A DNA stretch of 64,000 bases from Saccharum officinarum (lineage: Eukaryota; Streptophyta; Magnoliopsida; Poales; Poaceae), in contig CM036231.1 in assembly GCA_020631735.1 (NCBI GenBank), forward strand, positions 248,001 to 312,000, in the 5' to 3' direction. The notes below the pieces were generated by a model. That model worked only from the letters and a program-made list of their open reading frames with translations. It made no database searches and was not told the origin of the DNA. Both the position numbers and the translations under genes were made by a program. Below are positions 22,940-33,399 of this stretch, piece by piece; positions within the stretch are counted from its first letter, which is position 1, and each line of letters begins with the position of its first letter.

Positions 22940-23614
22940 TCACTCCTTCACAGGGAGGGCACAAAAGACGATCCTAACATTAAGGCACGTGATGACTACT
23001 CTAAGCATCATCCTCCGAGTCGGTGTCATGGATCTCCCGCCGTCCTCATCACTGACAGGCTCTAACTCCTCGTCTTCTTCTTCTTCTGGCTCTTCCTCTG
23101 GTGCTTCTGCAGGTGGGGCATCCTGTGGTCCATCAACCTCCACTTCATCATCATCCTCAGCCATGAAGATTCCCGAACCCATGTCCTCATCGACGTTGTT
23201 GTTTCGAGGCAGCAGGGGATTAAGCTCGTTGTTCAGGCGGTGCACTTCTTCATGAAGGTTGTCATTGTATTCTTCAGCATTTTCTAACTGTTGCTCGAGC
23301 TCAAACTGGCGAGCTCTCAGAACGTTCTCCTCGTGCCAGGCTTCATCCCTCTGTTCCATCACACGGACCAACATGCGTTGACAGTTGCGGTTTGCCACTG
23401 TCAACCTCTGGACTGCAAGCGTTTCTTGATCACGATCATGAATCACTTGTTCCAGTTGTTGCCGTGCTGCATCCCTAGCAGCAGTCACCTCTGCCAGCTC
23501 TGCCCTCAGCCTTTCCACCTCAGTAGGCTCAGGGCGGGGCTCACGTGGAGCGAGCTGGTGACGCGGTGCCCTGCCCCCAGTGGATTTACGAGCGGTCCTC
23601 TTGGTACGTGCCAT
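22940..23614 (-). CDS. Extra ORF with histone H3 tail-like N-terminus, coiled coil and acidic tail
   Basis: 224-residue protein in sense orientation between the leader and gag. ATG at 23614 chosen over the extended frame, whose first codon is TTG. After Met, the sequence ARTKRTARKSTGGRAPRHQL follows the histone H3 N-terminus: identical at 17 of the first 21 positions, with Q5 to R, K14 to R, K18 to H and T22/K23 to P/R as the early differences. K4, R8, K9, S10 and T11 are kept. Residues about 32-130 are rich in heptad leucines and charged residues (coiled coil). The C-terminal part is strongly acidic (a run of E and D around residues 160-200), ending in a short basic stretch. There is no histone fold, so it is not a histone gene. 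Extra ORFs upstream of gag are known in some plant Ty3/gypsy lineages; a function as a chromatin mimic is my inference. Confidence 0.85.
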   Translation of the reverse strand: MARTKRTARKSTGGRAPRHQLAPREPRPEPTEVERLRAELAEVTAARDAARQQLEQVIHDRDQETLAVQRLTVANRNCQRMLVRVMEQRDEAWHEENVLRARQFELEQQLENAEEYNDNLHEEVHRLNNELNPLLPRNNNVDEDMGSGIFMAEDDDEVEVDGPQDAPPAEAPEEEPEEEEDEELEPVSDEDGGRSMTPTRRMMLRVVITCLNVRIVFCALPVKE

Positions 23615-24369
23615 CTGTAGCAACAGATAAGATACGACTTAAAGTGAGGATCATTTAGGGGATACGAAATTTACTTTAGTCGGGAGTACAGAAATTTTTA
23701 AGGAGGGAGTAAATGATATGTATGATATAATTAAACATGATGCATGCACGTTCCGTACGTCCTCTCACCTTAGTAGAAACCTAAAGTTCTAACGCTAGGC
23801 GGTGGCATACATACGTTCTCTCATATAAGCGAAACTATCGGTCTACTCGTTACGCTGTTAGTGTACCTGCAGAAAACTCATTGCAGCCCAACAATTCCCA
23901 ATATAGCACACAAGAAAGCAGTAATTTAAATACTTTCCATATACACATCCCCAGATGTATATACTTCAGTATCAAAGCTACCCGATATAAGGTTCCCACA
24001 ATTAAGTGCTTACATAATTACATGGTTTAAACATGTAAGTATGCAAGTCACCAAAACTACTCTCCCCTAGATCGCCGGTTGGACGATCATGCTCTCACAA
24101 CTCACACTTACCAGAGCGTCGAGGTAATTGATCCATACATTACCACCCAAGTGGATGGCATCCATACAATATCACGCCGTATGGACGACGAAACAAAAAC
24201 AAACAAGGCCCCAAGTTAGTCTTTATAATAAGCCACCTAAGAGTCCTTATTTGGGCTAAGGGATGTGATCACTGGCATACCTAAAAATAATTTTTAGAGT
24301 TTTAACCCTTTTCATAAACAAATACTTTTGTTTTTAATTACTCGTAAGATGTGTTTAATGTTGAATTAT
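23615..24369 (-). other. Leader of the 16-kb chromovirus
   Basis: 755 bp between primer-binding site and extra ORF, no supported coding frame. It ends CTTATCTGTTGCTACAG just before the ATG, a good 3' splice-site match, so part of the leader may be an intron. Confidence 0.5.
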
Positions 24370-24381
24370 GCTCCGGTACCA
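24370..24381 (-). other. Primer-binding site (initiator Met tRNA type)
   Basis: TGGTACCGGAGC on the minus strand, two bases after the LTR end, differing at two of 12 positions from the usual TGGTATCAGAGC complementary to the 3' end of tRNA-iMet. Confidence 0.75.
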
Positions 24382-24383
24382 GC

Positions 24384-27300
24384 TGTAACAGAACCGACCA
24401 AATTATAAGAGCACAAGTACGAAAACAAGCACCGAAGCGCTCAAATTTTCAAACTTGAGCCCATATAATCCCGGTAGTCAATCGAAATCACGAAGGATTT
24501 CAAACCAAACTGCTTACAACCAGGATCGCATCATTCAACATACAACATCATACGTTACATTTCACAAGTAGTTCTGAAATAAGTTTACACAAACGGAGTA
24601 GCAATTATTACAAACCAAGTTTGAAAGTAGCGGAAGCATAACACACACTAGTTAATTAAATACTGCCAGTCTGGATGATCGACAACCCGCAAAAGCATGA
24701 GGAAAGTACATAAAGACGATCACGCCCTTGTGATCTAGTCATCATCACCCGCAGGGTGGAGACACGTCTTGCAGAATCCCTGATAAAGCATGTCATCTGC
24801 AACAGGAGGGAATAAACCCTGAGTACTGGAATGTACTCAGCTAGACTTACCCGTCGAAAACCAGAAATAAGATGACACCAAGGATTATGCAAGGCTTACA
24901 CAAGAGGCTAGCTGACATAACATTTTGCATAAAGGCATAAGTAATTGAAACTCTTATAACCTGTACTAGCAGTTATTTTTAGCATTTACCTGTCATCTAT
25001 CTTAGCACCTGTACTAAACATGCACTTGATTATAATCAAACAACATGATTATTATATCCATAGCAGGTATATCATTATGGCAACATTGTATCATTCCTTA
25101 ACCACCAGTTCATTTAATGAGTTCTACGTTGCCGCTGCTCAAGTCAAGTGCTCACTAACCGGGAGCGACGGCGATTCGAATCGAATTCCTATCCAGCTGG
25201 AGGGGTATTTCTAACACTCACCGTGCAGACCCCTGCCAGGGTCGCACAGGCCACCGTTTCATATGATTCAGGAATCGCGGGTCCGAATAATGTCGCGACC
25301 CCAAGGGCGACACTCTGCCAGGTGATAGGGACTCTAACCCCCCTTGGTCTCACGCCAATGTCCCCAAGCACATCCTTTCTCTCCTCCAAGAAGCAACCTA
25401 CCATTCGATTCCCGGCCTGAACCACATTACTCGGCTTCGCGGTCGGAACGGGTTATCCGGCCAACTAAGTGTTAGACTGCGTTCAACATGACTCAAGGAC
25501 GTACAGCGAATCGGTCCTTAAACGACTCAGACGGGCATAGCTCCACACCCAAGACGTGAAGTGTCTTGCGGCTGTACTATCGAACTCCCGTCCGGTCTCA
25601 ATTTCATTTTTAAGCATGGTTCCATCACGATAGCCATAAGCCACTCGTGACTCCTTCCTACATCTCGCGGATGACCGGAAATCACCCGACTTCTACCGTA
25701 CTAAGCAGGGCTAAGCATTGACACGTGCCTACACCTAATATAGGATTCAGTACGATATCTGGACAAGGACAGGTATAATGCAACAAGTGTTTTCATATAA
25801 CTCCTACAACTTAATGCAGTAAACAATTAAAAGTACTCAAGATTAATTTATAAATCAGTAGGTTCAGCATGCACCGGGGCTTGCCTTTCAGAAAAGTTGA
25901 AGGCCGGTGGTCAGGGCACTCGGGTAGATCTTCTGACGGAGCTTCCCCGACGTTGGGTTCTTCTGCTACTTCCTCCGGTTGACTCAGCACCTCCTCCGGT
26001 ATCGCTTGTTCGAATTCGAGGAGTGTCACTCCCTCCGGTACACCTATTGCATGAATGCACAATAAATACCATGGATGCATAACGAAAGATGCAATATGCT
26101 CGGAATGGAATGCATTACAACAATTTAATGCTCTACTCAAATCACTTCAAAAGAGTAGGTGCAAATTTCCTCTCCGGTAGAGAAATACTCACCTAATCTA
26201 CTTAACCTAAGATAAAGCTGCTCATCCTCCGTTAAGGCCCTAACACCTAACAATTACAAAAGTAGCATGTCTTAGGATATCACACCATATCAATCAGCAA
26301 AACACCACAGTAAGCATTCTGGACAGCAGCTACTTGTTTTTATCACAACTGGAGATTTACAATTCCAAAAGATATGATCTAAGGCAATCTGGAAAGCCTA
26401 AGAAATGTACTACAATTCATTTTCAGACCTCAACTCCAAACTCCTAAGTTTTCCATGTCAAACTTTACAAGTTCCAGAATCTGTCTTCTCTAACACAGAG
26501 AGTAGCAGATTTTGAACTGCCACTTTAAACAACAGTAACTCTCAAACTACTAAGCCAAATGCTTCCAAATTTTAACACAAGCTAGTTCATCAAGTTTACT
26601 CCAACTTTGGTATTTACAAGTTTTCCAGCAACTAATTTTATCAAAGCCAAATTTAGAATTACTACTAGCTGTCTAGAAAACCTACAATTACAAAGATTAA
26701 ATATTTATTGATGTGGCCAAAGACCCTTAAAACCAAACTAAGATTTCCAAAAGTTCACATGGGGTATAACAACACCAGAAAGTAGGGTGTGACTACCTAG
26801 AACATTTATTTATACTCCTTTCTTATTTTACTTAATTAATTAGGTGGAATTTTAAACATATATGTAAACTGCTCCTAAAATTCTACAAAAATTACAGGGG
26901 ACTCTCTGACCCAAAAAGAGACCACAGTAAAAATTTGAACAAGTTTTATTCACAGAAACTCTCTGAACAAAATTCACAAGCCCAAAAGGCTGATTTTTGT
27001 ATAAATAATAAAGCATAGTAAAAAGTGTCAAACAACAGATTTCTTAATTTTCTTGGACACTCTAGGGTACCAAGACATTCTCCAACAATTTATATGAACA
27101 TTGCACATGTAGAAAAATTACAAAAAATTCATTTAAGTATTTCCTAGAATAACAAGATAGCATTATAACTTGGAAATTACTTAAGCACTGATGCCCAAAT
27201 TTTTACCAGAGCTAGGGCTAGCATAGAGTAACCTACCCACCAAATTTCATGATTTATGGAACACTACAGCTCAAGTTATAAATTTAACAAATTTGCTTGC

Positions 27301-29230
27301 ATTCCAAAACACATTTAAAGGATCTATTAAATTCTCCTAGAAATTAAACATCACATTCTAGATTTATATTTTTCTAAAATACTACACGTCATGTAGACCC
27401 TAACAAAATTTATCTCATGATTTTTGGATCATTAAAACCCTAGATCTATATTTTTCCAACTTGTACAAAAATCAGTGACAAATAATAAAAATGAATTTCA
27501 TTTCGGATGAACTGGGCCGGCCCGGGAAACTCGGCCCACACTCACGCGCGCGCGGCCCGCTCAGCGCTCCCGCCCGCGTGCGACACTGACGGGCGGGCCC
27601 CCGCGGTCAGCGACCGGAGACAGGGGAGGCGGAGGCCCGCGAGCTCCGACGAGCTCGAGCTCGCCGGAGAAGAGCTCGCTCGGCCAATCGAACACCGCCT
27701 CGTGTTCTCCGTCACCCGGTGCGTCGATTGGTGCTCGTGGAATGGATGGGGATGGGGTGGAAGGGGCTTGTCACCGCGAGCGGCGGCCGGTGATGTCCGG
27801 TGGCGGCGCACCGTCGCCGGTGAGGATGTACGGTGCGGTCTAGGCTCGGTACGAGCTTCACCGAAGCTAGACGGATCCATTTTGCTAGGAAGGGAAGATG
27901 GAGAGAGACCCGAAGCACCCCGACCACGGTGAGGTCCCATGGCGGGCTCCGGCGACCTCTCGGAGACGGGGAAGAAAGCAATGCGGCTCACCTTGAGTCA
28001 AATCGCGGGCTTCGGTGGGTCAAGGGGATGGAGGGTGGTGAGGCGGAGGGATTGGCGCGGTCTGGTGAGCGGCGGTGCAGTGGGGAGTGCGCGCGAGCTC
28101 GCCGGAGTGGGGGCGACAATGGCGGCTCGGTGTCTCCGCTTTGCAACCGAACGAGGGAGGGAGAGGGAATGGAGGCAGCCTTGACGCGTCGTGGCGGTCT
28201 TGAAGGCGCCGTGGGCTGACCGGTGGGGCCAAGACCGGCGTACGGTCGCCACCGCATGCCCACGCGTCGGCGAGGCCCTGTGGCCGGTCGGCCACGCCCC
28301 CTCCTCTGACGAAACTGAATTGCGGTGCACGGTGCCATCGAGCTCGACTGACAGAGCGACTTCCACGATGATTATCTCCCAAACCGGTTCGAATTAGTCG
28401 AAGATGATTACACCAATTTTGTAGAGCTACATGAGGTCTACAAGTTTGTCAATTGGAGTTTGGGCTGGTTCGGCCTAGATTTGAAACTACAGAGCTCCAA
28501 AGTGGTGCCCCTTGAAACTGAAATGCAGTTTCAGAGATCAACGCCGACTGAAACCCTAACTTCTTGACACTATATCTCCTAAACTATTGAGAACCAGGTG
28601 ATGGTGATATTGACAATGTTGTAGAGCTATGTGTGGACAACAACTTTGTCAATTGGCTCAAAGGCTGGTTTGGCCTGGTTTGTGAGTTACAACTTGCTAA
28701 AGTGAGGTACAGTGAAACTGAAAAATCCAATTTCCAGACTTAGAATTTTTCTAAGTGTTGATCAACACTCAAGCTGACTTGTGGGCCATTTTTGAGCATG
28801 CTCTGGTCATTTTCATGAGATGGCCATATTAGAACTTTTGTTCCTCATGAAATTCTCTACAACTTTACTTAAGGGTGCTCTTCCATGCAAGGTCTCTAAA
28901 TTAGACTTTTTAACTGGTCAAACTAGAGCCTTCTAGGGTCAAATGGTGGTCAACTTCTCTTGGAGGGCAAATTTGTAATTTTGGTCAACATGAAACTTGT
29001 TCCAAATGTTACCCTAAGTATAACTAAGGTGTTGTAGGTCATGATTGGCTACCTTACCTTTTTGTTACACCAACTATCAAATACTTCATGAAATAAATCA
29101 AACAAACCCTAGAATAATCACATGTGCCCGCGCCGATCGCACATAAAATAACAAACATGAATGATGCATGCTTATGCTTATGCAATGCAAATGCAATGCA
29201 ATTATGGAGCTAAACACTTGAGGTGTTACA
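24384..29230 (-). repeat. 5' LTR of the 16-kb chromovirus (4.85 kb)
   Basis: Partner of 13112-17943, same TGTAACA...TGTTACA ends. Drives transcription to the left. Differences from the partner are clustered (about 26700-26830 and 28040-28350). It also has a short GC-rich patch at 29125-29143 (cgcgccgatcgcaca) where the other LTR has ordinary LTR sequence; the same 15 bases occur in the flank at 29251-29265. Confidence 0.92.
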
Positions 29231-30107
29231 CGCTCCACGCCACGACTGGACGCGCCGATCGCACAGTGCCCGCGCCCGCGAAGCACCGACCGAACGCGCT
29301 GCAGAACTGACAGGATGCGTTACACCCGGTGTCTGGTTAGAGTCTACTAAGGGTCCACTCGCGACCGGACGCGCCGGTCCTGCGAGTGATCGGACGCGCC
29401 GGTGCAAAACCCTAGCCCGCGTGCCTCTGCAGCAGCTGCTACTGACCGGATGTGTCCGGTTAAGCCGAGACCGCGTTCGGTCACCCTAGTGACCTCCGTT
29501 CGCCTCCGTTTCTATCCATGATGACTTAGAGAAAATCTCTGCCACCGGCGTAGTGGGAAATATGCATTTCACTTCCACAAAAAGCGCTGAATTCCGCCAA
29601 GCTCGAGGAACCCAAACCCCTCTCTACCGCTCAAACTCCACCACCTTCGCAAAATATGTTAACACTACCAAGTGTACACTATCTTGTGCTCATGTGTTAG
29701 CATTTTCTCAAATATTTTCTCAAGGAGTTAGCAACTCACTAGATCCTAAATGCATATGCTCAAGAATATAGAACTAGTAGCACTTGATTCATGAGATGAC
29801 CGTGATTGCCCCTCTTGATAGTCGGCTATCAATCCTAAACCCGATCGATTATTTCTCTACTCATCTTTATACCGGCAAAAGAGAATCCTATGATTATACA
29901 TTTGCCTTGATCATCTCATTCCTTGTCCATCACCTATGTGCATGTTCACCATCATCTTTATCTTCATGCACTTGCGATCTTATGGCCATCATCATCATGC
30001 TCCTTGCTCCTTCATCGCATGTGTTGTTATGCCTAACTCAATTCACTTGACACAATGACATTAACAACTTGATGTCATTAATTACCAAAACCAAACTTGG
30101 GCTTTCA
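29231..30107 (-). repeat. Truncated LTR of another family
   Basis: On the minus strand it begins TGAAAGCCCAAGTTTGG at 30107, like the start of the solo LTR at 972. It follows the same course (cttggtagtgttaaca, gagtttgagcggtagagagg), then enters a cluster of dyads of the type CCGGACGCGCCGGTC and stops at the chromovirus. The TATA box and 3' part expected from the comparison with 972-3351 are absent, also on the far side at 13111. Confidence 0.7.
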
Positions 30108-30667
30108 AGATGCTCTTATGCCAACAAATGGGACATCCTAAGGCTTCTGATGGCAATACATGTGCTACTACTGCATTGCCTCCTATTGATTAGGCGTCAG
30201 ATTAGGCTAATTAGGGAGCCTTGTAGGTTTGACCCAGAAAGTCGATCAAAGAATTTGAATGATATCATCTATGAAAGTAATATCCTGTTTGTTGAGCAAC
30301 TGCGGATGGATATACTAGCTTACACGAGAAAAGTCGCTCCATGAGGACAGATTATCAATGGTCTCAAGAGACGATAAGTCAGCACTTCAATAATGTGCTA
30401 GGAACAGTGCTAAAGCTTTGGAGGGTGCTGCTTAAGAGCCCACAACCAATCACAGACAATTATAAGGACGAAAGATGGAAATGGTTCAAGTTAAAACTAA
30501 ATTAAAGAAGAAACAGTCCTATAATTTTTTTTGCCAGACTAACAAGATATTTGTTTTTGTTTTCATAGAATTGTTTAGGTGCTTTAGATGGTACATATAT
30601 AAGAGTCCCTGCAGTTGATAAACTAAGGTATCAATCTAGAAAGAATGAAATTGCCACAAATGTTCTA

Positions 30668-30915
30668 GGGTCCTGTTTAGTTGCCAAAAATTTTGCAAAA
30701 TTTTTTAATATTTCCTGTCACATCGAATCTTTAGACGCATGCATGAAGCATTAAATATAGATAAAAAATAAAACTAATTACACAGTTTAGACGAAATGGA
30801 CGAGACAAATCTTTTAAGCCTAGCTACACCATGATTGGACACTAATTGTCAAATAACAACGAAATTTGCTACAGTGTCATTTTGCAAAAAAAAATAATTG
30901 CATCTAAACCGGCCC
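30668..30915. mobile_element. MITE (GGGYCYGTTTAG family) inside transposase exon
   Basis: 248 bp with ends GGGTCCTGTTTAG and CTAAACCGGCCC and the family core (cacatcgaatctttagacgc, aattacacagtttag). It splits the codons for NVLG/ACAPN of the PIF transposase; the target appears as TA or CTAG on both sides. Non-coding. Confidence 0.8.
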
Positions 30916-31049
30916 TAGGTGCTTGTGCGCCTAACATGCAATTCACATGTGTAAGCTGGTTGGGAAGGGTCGGCTGCTGATGCAAGGGTTCTCCGAGATG
31001 CCTTGGCTAGGCCAAATGGTCTCAACGTTCCTTGTGGTGAGCAATATTA

Positions 31050-31291
31050 GAGGTTGTTTAGTTGGCAATTTTTTTGGCGAAACGCTACTGTAGCAGTTTC
31101 ATTGTTATTTGGTAAATATTGTCCAATCATGGTCTAATTAGGCTTAAAAGATTTGTCTCGCCCATTTCGTCTAAACTGTGTAATTAGTTTTATTTTTTAT
31201 CTATATTTAATGCTTCATGCATGTGCTCAAAGATTCGATGTGACGGGGAATCTGAAAATTTTGGCAAAATTTTTGGCATCTAAACGGTGCC
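31050..31291. mobile_element. MITE, same family, inverted, in transposase intron
   Basis: 242 bp flanked by TTA on both sides (31047-31049, 31292-31294), ends GAGGTTGTTTAG and CTAAACGGTGCC. Same core as the copy at 30668 read on the other strand. A TTA duplication is what Tourist/PIF-type MITEs make. Confidence 0.8.
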
Positions 31292-31641
31292 TTAGTTAAG
31301 TACATACTATTGTCCATATGCACATACTATAGCTTAGACAATAAATTGTGCTTTCTGCAACGTAGGCTCCTATTATCTTGTGGATGCTGGGTACAAGAAT
31401 TGTGATGGATTCCTCGTTCCATATAGAGGACAGCGTTACCACCAAAAAGAATGGAGCAACCCACCTACAAAAAAGGAGGAATTGTTTAATATGAGGTACT
31501 CTTCAGCAAGGAATGTGATAGAAAGAACCTTTGGTAATAGAAACTATTGTCCTACATGTATGCAAAGGTATAGAAGGACATGCATACATGTATCATACTT
31601 TTTTCTAATCACATTTATTTTTTGCTAATAGCATAATATGT

Positions 31642-32121
31642 ATGCAGAGTCGCCCTGGAGGAGCAGCTTTGTATGGGAAGCCCTTTGTGAATTTTGATAA
31701 GCTATTTGAGGTTTATGCTAGTGACTTAGCAAAAGGGGTGAAGGCTAAAGGCCCTAGAGATCAGTTTGAGATGCATGAAGAACTATCCTCAGGAAATGTG
31801 ACTGAAGCAACCCATCAGTTTGAAAATGCAGTTGACTCCCATTCACAACCATTATCCCATGGTAGCATCCCAGTAAGTGGAATTAAATCTGCAGCCTGCC
31901 GTAAGAGGGTGTTTCTAGATGATGGCATGTTTGCATCAGAGTTTTCTAATATTTCTAAAGCATTCAATAGTCTTGTGCAAGTCGAAGCAGCCAATGCAGA
32001 GGCTATGAATGCACTGCATTTACCCAAGAACTTGAGGCTCAAAAGCGGGCTGCTGAAAGAAGGGAGCAATTGTTCGCCGTGCTTACAAAGTTTACTGAGT
32101 TTACTTCAGATCAAATCGTGA
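31642..32121 (+). pseudogene. Myb/SANT-like PIF-associated protein, C-terminal part
   Basis: Open frame of about 160 codons following a splice acceptor (TATGTATGCAG). It includes GKPFVNFDKLFEVYASDLAKG, the pattern after the Myb/SANT-like DNA-binding domain in the second protein of plant PIF/Harbinger elements, then a region rich in Ser, Asn and Ala. The DNA-binding domain itself is not present upstream. Adjacent to the transposase remnant on the same strand, it is probably the companion ORF of the same element. Partial and probably dead. Confidence 0.5.
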
Positions 32122-32196
32122 AGGCTGCTCCAATAATTGGTCAGAATGAGGAAAGGCTCCTCTCCCGACACGCAAAGGCGCCAGATGCCCACTTCT

Positions 32197-32388
32197 GGCG
32201 TGTTTGGTTTTTGGTTTGTGAAATCCCATCATGAGTTCATTTCATGATTTTTTTGGTGAAATCATATAATTATTGGCTTGTGAGAAATAATATGGTTATG
32301 GATCAACCAATTCTATTCCACAGACCAAACAAAAAAAAATGAGGAGCAAGAAGAAGATGAATAACCTCATTTCTCGAACCAAACACAC
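32197..32388. mobile_element. hAT-like MITE (192 bp)
   Basis: Ends GGCGTGTTTGGTT and AACCAAACACAC are inverted repeats. Flanking cccacttct (32188-32196) and cccactgct (32389-32397) are a 9-bp match with one difference, near the 8-bp duplication of hAT elements. Non-coding, AT-rich centre. Confidence 0.65.
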
Positions 32389-32397
32389 CCCACTGCT

Positions 32398-33399
32398 CCA
32401 GGCACCGCCCGTCGTCCACCCGTTCATCCACCACTTGGCGTCCTTTTCTCTTTCTTTTTGTCAGGTTACTGAAAAGGTGATTTTGTAGCCAGGATGATTA
32501 TAGGCAGAAAGGAAGAATAGATGATAAATTTGCACGCTTGGTAGTTGTTGGACAGTTCAGATTTGCTTATGAGATAATTAATCTATACGCCCTTTTATCC
32601 TTTAGTCATATATGTATTTGATGGTGGAACACATGAAACAACTGTAGTTTGACAATGATTCTTTTTATGGTTAAGGATTAATTTGTCCATAAGGATTTAT
32701 TGATCTGACACAGAAAACATTGTGGTTCAAACAATGGAATTTTATTGTCACAACCACATCTGTTCTTGTTCATAAGGATTTGTATTCGGTCAACAATTAT
32801 TCATGCTCCATACAAAAATTAATCATGGTTTGTAGAACACTTTATGGTTGAGGACGAATTTGGTCGAGCATTTCAAGATTTTATACAGCTGACAAAAGTT
32901 GTGAAGTTATTACATTTGCATCAGCACTCAGGATTTGCATGTCTGTACAAAATAAGCAGGTATCTCAACTCACTATAAGATTTCAACACTTGCATAAGCC
33001 CATGGGTTTATTGCTTGTCTATGCTTCAGATTCTAAATACTATTGGGGCACAAAGGCTCAACTTCACAATAATGATACAACCAAACATTAAATGAAAATG
33101 TTTTTTTAGAATCAGTCAAATGTCGATAGTCTAAGGCTGCTCAGGGGGGAGTTGCGCTGTGGGTTCTTAAGCAATTTAACTTCCCTGATTCAAAGAGAAG
33201 AGCACAGGTTAGGACACTGGCAATAGTTTCCCTACGAACTGAAGATGCAAGAGCTAAGCTGCAGTTCTTAAGGCTTTTGCTCATTGCTTGCCTGAGCTTC
33301 ATAACACAAGGATTTGGGCTCTTTTGGCACCTGCCGAGCAGGTTTCCTACAGTAACTCAAAGGTAAAATTAATTAGAAAATATGTTCTTGTAGTGCTCA
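32398..33399. other. Non-coding stretch
   Basis: No coding region supported; contains imperfect repeats of ttgttcataaggattt- and tttatggttgaggac-type phrases around 32660-32860. Could be intron or 3' flank of the minus-strand gene that follows. Confidence 0.3.

Larger units (their letters stand above)
13112..29230 (-). mobile_element. Ty3/gypsy chromovirus (Tekay/Del-like), 16.1 kb, with extra H3-tail-like ORF
   Basis: A structurally complete LTR retrotransposon on the minus strand. In order: 5' LTR 29230-24384, primer-binding site 24381-24370, leader, extra ORF 23614-22940, gag-protease 22344-20920, pol 20896-17939, polypurine tract 17956-17944, and 3' LTR 17943-13112. LTR ends are TGTAACA...TGTTACA. 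Internal region 6.4 kb; the two LTRs make up about 60% of the length. Pol order (RT, RNase H, integrase, chromodomain-like tail) places it in the chromoviruses. The flanks do not show a TSD (ccgcg left, cgctc right) and belong to two different repeats, a CACTA end and an unrelated LTR, so the copy may be a recombinant. Coding regions are nearly intact apart from one frame change between protease and RT. Confidence 0.92.
30108..31535 (+). pseudogene. Decayed PIF/Harbinger transposase (DDE_4 type)
   Basis: Pieces of a plant PIF transposase (the family from which ALP1-like proteins derive) can be followed in order: YESNILFVEQLRMD at about 30270, QWSQETISQHFNNVL at 30350, then from 30569 (after TTTCATAG) [13 protein letters not shown] with the first catalytic Asp. 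[15 protein letters not shown] at about 30985 contains the region of the second Asp, and LVDAGYKNCDGFLVPYRG followed by ARNVIERTFG (31380-31530) contains the third acidic residue. Stops and frame changes separate the pieces, and two MITEs sit inside (one within an exon), so it cannot make an active enzyme. Confidence 0.75.

Noticed and set aside
22940..23614. A genuine histone H3 gene
   Set aside because: Only the tail-like first 21-26 residues match; the histone fold is absent and the rest is coiled coil and acidic.
30668..31291. Non-coding RNA gene between transposase pieces
   Set aside because: Both inserts carry the inverted ends, TA/TTA targets and the core shared with six or so other MITEs in the window.
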